8,562 nt of DNA from Gammaproteobacteria bacterium (GCA_024280785.1 JAJRPK010000154.1:1-8562), one strand, 5' to 3'. Shown: positions 1-7,088, counted from the first letter of the stretch. Program-made: numbers and translations. Notes: generated by a model not told the origin, from the letters alone.

Positions 1-1
1 A

Positions 2-2875
2 AAAGATATTTATAAATCGGCCATTGCTGCACATCTAGCATTATTGGGCACTGATGCTGTCGAGGAAAAAGGTTTTCGTTTAGAAGGATTTTCCGAGGTC
101 GAACAAACTGTTGGCTTTGAGAATAATAACGACCAGCTGCTTTACTCGTTAGCGAAATCTTATGAGATGAGTGGCGATATTCCCGCAGCTTTAGAGACAT
201 TTACACGTTTAGTTAACGAAGCTCCCGAGTCGATATATTATAGTGAAGTTCAGTTTCGACGAGCCGAAATTCTATTTGCTGCAGGAGAATATCGACAGGC
301 ATCGAAAGCTTACCGAGCAGTGATAGACCGTGCCGTTGGGCGGGTGAATGAGTTGACTCCCTATAGGATGAACTCCTGGTATATGGCGGGCTGGTCAGAC
401 TTTAAATTGGGTCGCTACGAAGCAGCGCTGGAGGCATTTTTTGTCGTTCTAGACAATCAGCCGCCAGACTTGCTCATTCAGCAACAGCTTGGCAATTCTG
501 CCAAAGATGACGAATCTTATTCCGTTAATAGCCATCAGTCGCTAGTTGATGATGTGTTTAGAGTGATGAGTCTGGCCTTTTCTTATCAGAGCGGAGCGGT
601 AAGCATAGAAACCCTGCTGGATCGGCTCTATTTGGTCGATGGTGAACCCGATTACGTTAATCGACTTTACGATAATTTATCTCGTTTGTATTTAGAAAAG
701 AAACGATATAGCGATAGCGCGAAAACCTATGAAGCTTATATATATCGTTATCCTGGTTCATTAACAGCGCCCGAATTTCACGTCAGTATGATAGATGTCT
801 ATGCCAAAGGTGGGTTTCCTGAACAAGTTCGCGAACAAAAGACACGTTATGTTGATGATTATGGCGTACTGAGCGACTACTGGGCTGTTGCCACCGTTGA
901 TAGCCAAAACGGTATTAAGGTGTTTTTGAAAGAGTATATTGACGAGTTGGCAAGTTATTATCACGCTCTCGCTCAAAGCAAGTCGCGAACGGTAAAATTG
1001 GCAAAGCACGATCCGACTCCAGATCTGCGTACCCCAGACCCGCATACCCCAGACCCGCATACCCCGAAAAAAAATGCACAAGCCTCAGCGGACGACATAC
1101 GACAATTGTATCGCCAAGCTGGCGATTGGTATCAGATCCGGTTGTTGAGCTTTCCTGACGCTATTGATTTGGCCGAAGTATGGTTTTTGCTGGCGGAAAC
1201 CCGATTTGAATCAGAAGATTTTTCCGAGGCGGTTTCGGCTTATGAACAAGCGGCTTATGGCTACTGGAGTGATCTTTCGGACGTTTCGGATCAAGAGGCA
1301 GTCTTAGCAGAAACATCCGAGCCTTTTGCCAAAGCAAGTGAGGCCGGATACGCGGCCATATTGTCGTACGATCAATTGATTCGGAATTTTTCAGCTCAGA
1401 ATCTGCGTGATACTCAGGCAGTCGATAGCGGTAAAACGTTGTTGGAATGGAAGTCTGATCGAATTAACAGTGCGCTGTTATTTGCTAAAACCTTTGCGAG
1501 CGATTCGCGTTCTGTCCTCGTGTTGGCACAAACGACAGAGTCTCTATTAGCACTGCAACAATATCAACGAACGATTGAGGTTGGGCAGTGGTTACTTCGT
1601 GCACTTAACGTAGAAGAAGGTCAGTCTGAACTTAGCGTGAATGATTCGCTTGCCAAGGATGTTGTGGCAGCGGGCCAGCGAGAAAAGCTCTTGTTAATCG
1701 CTTGGTTGTCGGTGGCGCATTCCCAGCGCGAACTTGAGAATTTTCAAGCGGCAGAATATCACTATAAACGAGGCCTTGATTTATTGCAGAGCAGTCCCGG
1801 GTCAGAGGCATTTATGCAATTCTATAACTCGACACTAGAAAATTACGCTGCAAGTATCTATCAGCAGGGTAGCAAGCAGTTAGCACAAGAAGAGGCCGCT
1901 TTAGCGGCTGAAACTTTTATGCGTATTGTCGAGCGAGCCCCAATGAGTGATATTCGCGTTAACGCGCAATTCGATGCCACGGTGCTGTATATGCAAACGG
2001 CACAGTGGCAACGAGCGATTGATGTGATGACTGACTTTCAGCAGCGGTTTCCATTACATGCAAAGACGGCAGCAATGCCTGCTCGTCTCATGCAAGCTAA
2101 CGAGTCATTAGAAAATTGGCTGGAAGCCGCGACACAGGCGATGGTGATTGTATCTGTGGACAGTGATTTTGAGATTCGCCGGCAGGCTTTATTTTCGGCA
2201 GCAGAATTTTATGAAAAAGCCGATGATTTCCCCAACGCTATTGATAAATATCGTAGCTATGCCCACACCTATGTAAAACCTATGGCGGTGCAAATGGAAG
2301 CTCAATTTAAACTGAGCGAACTGTACCTTGCATCGGGCTCAGATATAAAGCGTCGCTTTTGGCTGCGGAAAATGATGGCTACTCATGACGGTAGTCATTC
2401 ACCGACTGATCGCTCGTTTTATTTGGCATCGTTTTCTGCGGCCGATCTTGCCGAAGTGTCAATGGCAAAGTATCAAAAAATAAAGCTTAAAAGGCCATTG
2501 AAAAAGACTTTGGCGAAAAAGCGCAAGGCGATGAAAATCGCACTGAGAGATTTTCAAAAAGTGTCGGATTACGGCGTTGCGCAATACAGCACTCAGGCAA
2601 CCCATCGCATCGCACAAATCTATCAGTCGTTAGCGACGGAGTTAATGGCAAGCGAGCGGCCTAAGGGCTTGTCAGAATTAGAGCGGGAACAATATGATTT
2701 TTTGTTAGAAGAACAGGCTTACCCGTTTGAAGAAAACGCCATTGAATTTTATCAAGTGAATTTGGAACGCGGTTGGGGTGGTATGCATACCGAGTGGGTC
2801 AAGGCATCTTATAAAGCGTTGGCCGAGATTATGCCAGCGCGCTTTAGTAAACGAGAACTACGGCCGGGGAGTTAA
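2..2875 (+). CDS. Large TPR-repeat protein of an Agl/AgmX-type envelope motor locus (5' partial)
   Basis: The frame is open from the first bases of the window, so the true start lies upstream; the TTG at 44 is not a convincing start because TPR-like sequence continues before it. The visible part is 957 residues. Degenerate tetratricopeptide helices run through most of it, for example LLYSLAKSYEMSGDIPAALE, the stretch with WFLLAETRFESEDFSEAVSAYE, and ALFSAAEFYEKADDFPNAID. Two TPR blocks are separated by a Pro-rich linker (positions 1016-1065). Near the C-terminus are a basic segment (KRPLKKTLAKKRKAMK) and a conserved-looking end with EEQAYPFEENAIEFY and EWVKASYKALAEIMPARF, which I recall from large TPR proteins encoded beside ExbB/ExbD/AgmX genes. 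TPRs are protein-interaction scaffolds, so a periplasmic or envelope scaffold role is inferred. No signal peptide can be seen because the N-terminus is missing. It ends 2 bp before the next gene, so the two are probably cotranscribed. Confidence 0.9.
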   Translation, partial: KDIYKSAIAAHLALLGTDAVEEKGFRLEGFSEVEQTVGFENNNDQLLYSLAKSYEMSGDIPAALETFTRLVNEAPESIYYSEVQFRRAEILFAAGEYRQASKAYRAVIDRAVGRVNELTPYRMNSWYMAGWSDFKLGRYEAALEAFFVVLDNQPPDLLIQQQLGNSAKDDESYSVNSHQSLVDDVFRVMSLAFSYQSGAVSIETLLDRLYLVDGEPDYVNRLYDNLSRLYLEKKRYSDSAKTYEAYIYRYPGSLTAPEFHVSMIDVYAKGGFPEQVREQKTRYVDDYGVLSDYWAVATVDSQNGIKVFLKEYIDELASYYHALAQSKSRTVKLAKHDPTPDLRTPDPHTPDPHTPKKNAQASADDIRQLYRQAGDWYQIRLLSFPDAIDLAEVWFLLAETRFESEDFSEAVSAYEQAAYGYWSDLSDVSDQEAVLAETSEPFAKASEAGYAAILSYDQLIRNFSAQNLRDTQAVDSGKTLLEWKSDRINSALLFAKTFASDSRSVLVLAQTTESLLALQQYQRTIEVGQWLLRALNVEEGQSELSVNDSLAKDVVAAGQREKLLLIAWLSVAHSQRELENFQAAEYHYKRGLDLLQSSPGSEAFMQFYNSTLENYAASIYQQGSKQLAQEEAALAAETFMRIVERAPMSDIRVNAQFDATVLYMQTAQWQRAIDVMTDFQQRFPLHAKTAAMPARLMQANESLENWLEAATQAMVIVSVDSDFEIRRQALFSAAEFYEKADDFPNAIDKYRSYAHTYVKPMAVQMEAQFKLSELYLASGSDIKRRFWLRKMMATHDGSHSPTDRSFYLASFSAADLAEVSMAKYQKIKLKRPLKKTLAKKRKAMKIALRDFQKVSDYGVAQYSTQATHRIAQIYQSLATELMASERPKGLSELEREQYDFLLEEQAYPFEENAIEFYQVNLERGWGGMHTEWVKASYKALAEIMPARFSKRELRPGS
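1016..1065 (+). repeat. 15-bp minisatellite encoding a TPDPH linker
   Basis: There are two identical 15-bp units (ACCCCAGACCCGCAT, 1031-1045 and 1046-1060), preceded by a diverged unit (1016-1030) and followed by a 5-base partial one. The unit length keeps the frame and encodes TPDLR-TPDPH-TPDPH-TP. An 8-A run (1067-1074) follows directly. The repeat lies between TPR blocks of the large protein and probably acts as a flexible, length-variable linker. Confidence 0.9.
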
Positions 2876-2877
2876 CT

Positions 2878-3447
2878 ATGAAATTATTGTTATCGGAATC
2901 GTTGTTTGGTCGGCCAGAATTAGAAATGTTGCGCAGGACATTTTATGCCGTAACGTTAATCAGCTGCTTATTCATGCCAGCTTGCTCATTATTGGATGAT
3001 CCGTCGTTAGCGGGTAACGGTGGTAATGCGGCAGCAAATAGCAACAACATAGTCGATAATCGAACCGCTAGAGCAGAGCTAAAATTGGCCTTAAAAGCAT
3101 TAGAAGACGGTGATACTGGTGCAGCAGAGCAAGCATTTCAACGATTGTTAGAGGCCGGGGCACGATCGCCAACGGCACTAAATCACTACGCCATTTTTCT
3201 TCGTGAACAATGGCGAATTGACGAAGCAGAAGAGATCTACCAATTATCGCTAGAGTATTCACCGGAGAATGCCATCAGCCATTGGAATGTAGGGGTACTT
3301 TATGAAGTTTATAAAGGCGATTACCCACAGGCACTATCGCATTATCAACAGTATCAAAAGTTTTCTACAGAGCCAGACCCACGGATAAAGGGATGGATTG
3401 CCGATTTGACCCGGCGCATAGCGCAAGCTGACGGAGAGACAGAATGA
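2878..3447 (+). CDS. Small TPR lipoprotein (AglT-like position)
   Basis: This is a 189-residue protein. A hydrophobic stretch (about residues 21-35, after RR) ends in MPAC, a plausible lipobox with Cys36 as the lipidated residue. The residue after the Cys is Ser, compatible with outer-membrane sorting under the E. coli +2 rule. A Gly/Asn/Ala-rich linker follows (about 45-62), then roughly three TPR units (about 64-96, 98-131 and 132-166, with NHYAIFLREQWRIDEAEEIY and HWNVGVLYEVYKGDYPQAL). The start at 2878 is favoured by a GGGGAG Shine-Dalgarno at about 2866-2871. An internal ATG at 2926 would give a more ordinary 20-residue signal but has a poor ribosome site. It overlaps the next gene by 4 bp. 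In gliding-type loci a small TPR lipoprotein such as AglT fills this place; a periplasm-facing outer-membrane anchor or assembly factor is inferred. Confidence 0.82.
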   Translation: MKLLLSESLFGRPELEMLRRTFYAVTLISCLFMPACSLLDDPSLAGNGGNAAANSNNIVDNRTARAELKLALKALEDGDTGAAEQAFQRLLEAGARSPTALNHYAIFLREQWRIDEAEEIYQLSLEYSPENAISHWNVGVLYEVYKGDYPQALSHYQQYQKFSTEPDPRIKGWIADLTRRIAQADGETE

Positions 3448-3770
3448 TGATCAATAAGCCGCCAGGGCCAAAGCATATTCACGGTCTTATCTTCGCCGTA
3501 ATGGCCTCCCTTTCGTTAGTGGCCCAATCCCAAGTGCTAGATCTCGAGACTACCTTTAAAGGCAATCAAGAGCAGCCTAAAGTCTTGTACATCTTACCGT
3601 GGCAAAAGATCGCCGGCCCACAAGCAAACTACCAGCCTTTGCAAAGCCTTATTAACGAAAGCTTTAGTTTGCTCGATCGGGATGAGTTTCGCCAAACAAT
3701 GCGAAATATTAGGCAAAGCCAAGCGATATTAGCATCGACACCTACTGTCGACGGGTCGTCAATAGACTAA
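3444..3770 (+). CDS. Small secreted protein of unknown function, conserved in this locus type
   Basis: This is a 108-residue protein whose ATG overlaps the previous stop (ATGA), preceded by GGAGAG at 3433-3438. The N-terminus has a basic/His start, a hydrophobic core (about residues 14-27) and a likely signal-peptidase I site after AQS (residues 27-29). The mature part is about 79 residues and carries a distinctive segment, GNQEQPKVLYILPW (residues 40-53), then a short helical, charged region and a Ser/Thr tail. No Cys or transmembrane segment is seen in the mature part. I recall similar small proteins with a GNQEQPKVLYIxPW core encoded beside TPR and ExbB/ExbD genes, but I know no assigned function. 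Translational coupling to the TPR lipoprotein suggests a shared periplasmic complex. The length seems complete rather than truncated. Confidence 0.75.
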   Translation: MMINKPPGPKHIHGLIFAVMASLSLVAQSQVLDLETTFKGNQEQPKVLYILPWQKIAGPQANYQPLQSLINESFSLLDRDEFRQTMRNIRQSQAILASTPTVDGSSID

Positions 3771-3846
3771 TTTTTTCACTGTTCTTTGGAGTGTTTTGTG
3801 ATCGGTTGCTCATTCCTTATGGACGGACGCTCGACGCAGAAATAAC

Positions 3847-3862
3847 TGTGTTCTTGTTCACA
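3847..3862 (+). promoter_or_regulatory. CRP/Vfr-like operator upstream of exbB
   Basis: TGTGTTCTTGTTCACA matches the CRP consensus TGTGA-N6-TCACA at 9 of 10 core positions, and the flanks (AAC before, TTT after) also fit. A possible -10 TATGCT at 3883-3888 would put +1 near 3895, which centres the site about 41 bp upstream, the usual class II activator position. The match was made by eye, and the regulatory role is inferred. Confidence 0.4.
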
Positions 3863-4035
3863 TTTTTAGTTACAAAGTATTCTATGCTGATCAAAGTTAG
3901 AGCACAATTTGTGATCGGCCTTGGGTATAAACGTGAAGTGATCGAGATAACGATTTCGGCCAACGGGAACTCGTTTTCAAATAATCGACACAGGCACCAA
4001 TAAACCGATACCGGTACTGATAAAAGATTGGCTGT

Positions 4036-4075
4036 TGCCTAAGTATTTAGGTTGGCCTTATTTCTAATTTAGGCA
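4036..4075 (+). repeat. Overlapping inverted repeats in the exbB leader
   Basis: TGCCTAA (4036-4042) can pair with TTAGGCA (4069-4075) over a 26-base loop. Its CCTAA part (4038-4042) can instead pair with TTAGG (4047-4051) over a 4-base loop. The two pairings exclude each other. They lie just upstream of the weak GAGAGAG ribosome site (4088-4094). The stems are short, so a regulatory role is only possible. Confidence 0.3.
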
Positions 4076-4099
4076 TTCATTGTAGACGAGAGAGCAATT

Positions 4100-4777
4100 A
4101 TGGATCCATTGATGGCGATAGCTAACTTTTTTCAAACGGGTGGGCCGTTCATGTACCCCATTGCATTGGTGTTTACCGTCGGTTTAGTGATAACCATTGA
4201 GCGGTGGTTATTCTTAAGCGCCGCAAGTATTACCAATCAGCGGGCGAGTAGCAAAATATTGCCTTTGCTGAAACATCAAAAATATGAGCAGCTACTGGCA
4301 TTCACCAAGAGTTCGTCGGCACCTGTGAGTCGCATTATCGCCGCCGGCTTGTCGCGAATGTTTAACAGCGAAAGACGAGACGATGTGGTCTATGCCATGC
4401 AGGAATCGGTAATGGAAACCGTACCTCGGTTGGAAAAACGAACTGGCTATCTATCGACGTTAGCTAACGTCGCGACCTTATTGGGATTGCTGGGAACTAT
4501 TATTGGATTAATTGCGGCATTCACAGCAGTCGCCGATGCGGATCCAGCCCAAAAGGCTAGTCTATTGTCAAAAAGTATATCGGTGGCAATGAATACTACG
4601 GCATTCGGTTTGATCTGTGCCATTCCATTATTGTTATTCCATGCGCTACTGCAAACAAAAACATCACAAATTGTGGACAGCCTCGATGTGATCGGTGTGA
4701 AATTTGTTAATGCTCTGTCTGATCGACGAGAAGTAAGCGCTAAGTCACGAAAGGAAGACTTGCAGGCCGCCGCATAA
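4100..4777 (+). CDS. MotA/TolQ/ExbB-family proton channel subunit
   Basis: This 225-residue protein has the normal family size. Three membrane segments are visible: about 17-39, 119-143 and 160-182. A cytoplasmic region lies between the first and second, and a basic tail follows the third. The family signature is clear: ATLLGLLGTIIGLIAAF in TM2 and SVAMNTTAFGLICAIP in TM3, with the polar Thr166/Thr167 expected along the ion path. In this family five ExbB-type subunits surround two ExbD-type subunits and couple the proton gradient to motion of partner proteins. The neighbours (two ExbDs and an AgmX-like TonB) point to an Agl/AgmX-type motor rather than siderophore uptake or Tol-Pal, since there is no tolB or pal. 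The ATG at 4100 has only a weak GAGAGAG ribosome site. The gene is separated from its neighbours on both sides, unlike the rest of the locus. Confidence 0.93.
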   Translation: MDPLMAIANFFQTGGPFMYPIALVFTVGLVITIERWLFLSAASITNQRASSKILPLLKHQKYEQLLAFTKSSSAPVSRIIAAGLSRMFNSERRDDVVYAMQESVMETVPRLEKRTGYLSTLANVATLLGLLGTIIGLIAAFTAVADADPAQKASLLSKSISVAMNTTAFGLICAIPLLLFHALLQTKTSQIVDSLDVIGVKFVNALSDRREVSAKSRKEDLQAAA

Positions 4778-4790
4778 TTTTATCGGCGGC
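4766..4790 (+). other. GC-rich hairpin spanning the exbB stop codon
   Basis: GCCGCCG (4766-4772) is the exact inverse of CGGCGGC (4784-4790). Inside it ATA/TAT can extend the stem past a bulged C, and the TAA stop lies in or next to the loop. No T-run follows, so it is not a classical rho-independent terminator. It could stabilise the exbB transcript end or mark a processing point. Confidence 0.6.
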
Positions 4791-4876
4791 GATTGATGGG
4801 ATCGATGCACAAGATAGATCTCTAATAAATATTGTTAGTAAATGTTTAGCTACTGACCAGGAATTCACTGAATTAC

Positions 4877-5419
4877 ATGTTTAATTCCAGCTTTAAAACA
4901 CGTGCGCGAGAAGAAGCCGATCTGGATATCACGCCTTTCATGAATTTGATGATTGTGTTGGTGCCAGTATTGTTACTCAGCATGGTTTTTACGCGCATTA
5001 CCGTTATCGATATTCAATTGCCAATGTCGGCAGGGAGTAGCAGCGAAGAAATTCGACAAAAACAAGTGGAGGTAATTGTTCTCGATAGCTCGCTGCGGGT
5101 CAATTTTCCGGCGGGGTTGTTGCTTCGGGAAATAGCAAACAAAGAAGACGGTAGTCCAGATTACGCAGGGATGTCGTTGGTTTTACAATCGTTGAAGCAG
5201 CAATTGCGAGAAAAAGGTGCCGACAGAAAAAATATTAATCTGCTAGTTGCCCCCAGTGTTCCCTACCACAAAGTCGTATCGACGATGGACGCGGTGCGAT
5301 CTTATCAAGCTGTGGTGGCAGTGGATGTGGTGAATGCTGAGCTGTTTCCCGAGATTGCCTTTGGTGATGCGCCGGCAACCGATATCTCAAAGCAGCTTGT
5401 GACGGCCAAGCATTCATGA
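4877..5419 (+). CDS. ExbD/TolR-family subunit 1, lacking the conserved membrane Asp
   Basis: This 180-residue protein has a short cytoplasmic N-terminus, one membrane helix (about 20-38) in DITPFMNLMIVLVPVLLLS, and a periplasmic domain of about 140 residues. The ExbD-like segment NINLLVAPSVPYHKVVSTMD lies in the periplasmic part. In ExbD and TolR the matching motif (TPLVDVMLVLL type) has an Asp that takes part in proton flow; here that position is Asn23 (codon AAT, 4943-4945). The ExbB-ExbD pairing role is family knowledge; that this copy is structural and not protonated is inference. The ATG at 4877 is the only ATG that keeps the membrane helix, but the nearest Shine-Dalgarno (AGGA, 4859-4862) is 14 bases away. 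A CTG at 4868 would sit better, so the start is uncertain by three codons. The stop overlaps the next start as ATGA. Confidence 0.9.
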   Translation: MFNSSFKTRAREEADLDITPFMNLMIVLVPVLLLSMVFTRITVIDIQLPMSAGSSSEEIRQKQVEVIVLDSSLRVNFPAGLLLREIANKEDGSPDYAGMSLVLQSLKQQLREKGADRKNINLLVAPSVPYHKVVSTMDAVRSYQAVVAVDVVNAELFPEIAFGDAPATDISKQLVTAKHS

Positions 5420-5985
5420 GCCGGTTAACTTCAGCCTCTGGCTTTTCACGTAGTGTGGATTTTAGCGCCCGAAGAACTAATGGCAAACGTAAATCTGAAG
5501 CGAAATTGAATTTGGTTTCGCTGATGGATATTTTCACCATACTGGTGTTTTTTCTGATGGTAAATACGGGTGACGTGGAAGTATTGGTGCCCGATGAGAA
5601 AATTCTACTGCCGAAATCGATTGCTGAGATAAGACCCAATGTTACGCCCGTGATTAAAGTCAGTGGTGATGCTATTTATTTTAAAGAAAATCTTGTATCG
5701 ACAATTGATAAGCTGTATTCGGAAAAGAACAGCGATCAAGAATTGATTAAACCGTTATACGATCAACTTGTGCTGGCGAGAGAAGAAAAAATAGCTAACG
5801 GAAAAATAATTTCTGGACAGCGTCCAGATGGTTATGCAATTTCTGTTATGGGAGATGCTTCTGTGCCGTATCGACTACTTAAAAAAGTATTGTACACTTG
5901 CGCTCAAGCCGGCTTTCGAGATGTTTCTTTAGCTGTAGAATACAGCACGACAGAAATTTCCGCTAAACCGGGTCCTTCGGTATGA
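5416..5985 (+). CDS. ExbD/TolR-family subunit 2, with the conserved membrane Asp
   Basis: This is a 189-residue protein. A basic N-terminus of about 30 residues leads into one membrane helix with LNLVSLMDIFTILVFFLMVN; Asp38 (codon GAT, 5527-5529) stands at the proton-carrying position of ExbD/TolR. The periplasmic domain ends in the family-type segment YAISVMGDASVPYRLLKKVL followed by AGFRDVSLAVE. It differs strongly from the preceding ExbD, so the two are not a recent duplication. ATGA overlaps at both ends indicate translational coupling with ExbD 1 and the TonB-like gene. With five ExbB subunits around an ExbD pair, a heterodimer of the two ExbDs is plausible; only this one could carry protons. 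The paired arrangement resembles AglQ/AglS with AglR of the Myxococcus gliding motor. Confidence 0.93.
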   Translation: MSRLTSASGFSRSVDFSARRTNGKRKSEAKLNLVSLMDIFTILVFFLMVNTGDVEVLVPDEKILLPKSIAEIRPNVTPVIKVSGDAIYFKENLVSTIDKLYSEKNSDQELIKPLYDQLVLAREEKIANGKIISGQRPDGYAISVMGDASVPYRLLKKVLYTCAQAGFRDVSLAVEYSTTEISAKPGPSV

Positions 5986-6935
5986 GTAGTTGGAATTACC
6001 CAGCCGATTCAGTTTTACCCTGGCAATCGGGTGTTGCAGAAGATGTTCGCTTTAAGCGACTTCTTGTCCACGGATTGGGGATATTTTTGGTCTTGGCGTT
6101 GTTAATGCCATTTTTCCCCGTTCCCGACATTGTTACACCACCCATCCAAAAGGATAAAAAATATTACACTCGTTTAATTATTGAAAAGAAACCCATTCCT
6201 CCTCCGGTGGTAGTCAAGCCAAAAGAAGTGAAAGTGACGCCGATAAAAAAAGTGGCCAAAGCTATTCCTAAAGTTAAACCGGTAAAGCCGAAGCCAGTGG
6301 TAAAAACAAAGCCAGTCGATTTGATGAAACAAGCTAGGGACAAAGCGGCGACTACAGGCGTGTTAGCTTTCGCCGATGATTTGGCGGCAATGAGACAAGA
6401 TGTTGATGTGTCTCGGGTGAAAAGGAGTAATCTTAGCCGAGGTGCAGCTCAAGCAGAATCGACACAAAGAAACTTGTTGGCGGCCAAAGCCAAGTCAAAC
6501 ATGGCGGGTATCAGCTCTGTGAAACTCAGCCAGGATACGGGTGGCGTGGCGCTATCTGCTCGCGAGACAACGTTGATATCGGCTCCCACCGGAACGGTGA
6601 CAGCCGGTGTTGCTCAAGCCGCCGCCAGTGATAATACTCAGTACAGCGGTCGAAGTAGCGAATCCGTTAGGCGAGTAATGGATGCCAATAAAGGCGCTAT
6701 TTACGCGATTTATAATAGGGCGTTAAGAAAAGATTCCACCTTGGCCGGCAAAGTACTTTTTCGTTTAGTGATTGAGCCCGCGGGAAATGTGTCGAAGATA
6801 AGCTTGCTGTCTAGCGAATTAACCAATGAGGCTTTGGTTAAAAAGATACTGTCTCGGATTAAAATGATTAATTTCGGGGCCGAGGCCGTTGAGCAAACAG
6901 ACGTTAATTATTCTTTTGACTTTTTACCGTATTAA
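5982..6935 (+). CDS. TonB-like transducer with AgmX/PglI-type C-terminal domain
   Basis: This 317-residue protein has TonB architecture: cytoplasmic N-terminus, one membrane helix (about 28-46), a Lys/Pro-rich periplasm-spanning stretch (about 71-112, many KP/PK/VKP pairs), an Ala/Ser/Thr-rich middle (about 120-222) and a folded C-terminal domain (about 224-317). That domain (ESVRRVMDANKGAIYAIYNR, then LAGKVLFRLVIEPAGNVSKI and LLSSELTNEALVKKILSRIK) fits the AgmX/PglI C-terminal type, known from Myxococcus gliding proteins, rather than classical TonB. It probably carries motion or energy from the ExbB/ExbD complex to an outer-membrane partner, which the window does not identify. No plug-barrel receptor is encoded here. 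The ATGA overlap with ExbD 2 supports one complex. Confidence 0.88.
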   Translation: MSSWNYPADSVLPWQSGVAEDVRFKRLLVHGLGIFLVLALLMPFFPVPDIVTPPIQKDKKYYTRLIIEKKPIPPPVVVKPKEVKVTPIKKVAKAIPKVKPVKPKPVVKTKPVDLMKQARDKAATTGVLAFADDLAAMRQDVDVSRVKRSNLSRGAAQAESTQRNLLAAKAKSNMAGISSVKLSQDTGGVALSARETTLISAPTGTVTAGVAQAAASDNTQYSGRSSESVRRVMDANKGAIYAIYNRALRKDSTLAGKVLFRLVIEPAGNVSKISLLSSELTNEALVKKILSRIKMINFGAEAVEQTDVNYSFDFLPY

Positions 6936-7088
6936 CTTCGATAGTCTATTTTTTTGTAAGTCCCTTCCTCAGCTTTAGCGGGTTTCTCATTTAGCTTTTA
7001 ATGTAAGTTGCGATACTCTTTCGTGATTACCATCACCTTTTTGTCTCTTAGGCTCATCGCGATTATTTGGATGAGAAGGAAGTCTACC

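Larger units (their letters stand above)
3771..4099 (+). other. Non-coding region between the TPR genes and exbB
   Basis: This 329-bp stretch has no convincing gene. A 70-codon GTG-started frame (3791-4003) has no proper ribosome site and no recognisable sequence. The region contains a T6 run right after the stop of the previous gene, a CRP-like palindrome (3847-3862), possible -10 boxes (TATGCT 3883-3888, TATAAA 3926-3931), two copies of TTTGTGATCGG (3795-3805 and 3908-3918), and inverted repeats near the exbB start (4036-4075). It most likely carries a promoter and leader for the exbB-exbD-exbD-tonB-like genes. Confidence 0.6.

Noticed and set aside
44..46. TTG at 44 as the start of the large TPR gene
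   Set aside because: The frame is open to the window edge with helical TPR-like sequence before it, so the gene starts upstream of the window.
761..1081. Minus-strand frame opposite the large TPR gene
   Set aside because: It is a shadow of the TPR frame; its repeated residues only mirror the minisatellite.
3736..3776. Possible terminator after the small secreted protein gene (CGACA/TGTCG stem, then T6 at 3771)
   Set aside because: The stem is only 5 bp, lies inside the coding region and is 20 bases from the T-run, so the shape is wrong for an intrinsic terminator.
3795..3918. Two copies of TTTGTGATCGG, 113 bp apart
   Set aside because: Only 11 bp are shared and GTGATCGG-like words also occur elsewhere (near 4687), so chance is the simpler reading; they do not form proper CRP sites.
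3791..4003. 70-codon GTG-started frame between the small secreted protein gene and exbB
   Set aside because: The only GGAG overlaps the start codon, the product is unlike any family I know, and the region carries regulatory-looking palindromes instead.
5235..5639. Minus-strand frame across the ExbD 1/ExbD 2 junction
   Set aside because: It lies opposite two clear family genes and shows no recognisable domain.
6918..6956. Possible terminator at the end of the TonB-like gene (GACT/AGTC before T7)
   Set aside because: A 4-bp stem with a loop of more than 20 bases is too weak to call, although the T7 run makes termination here possible.
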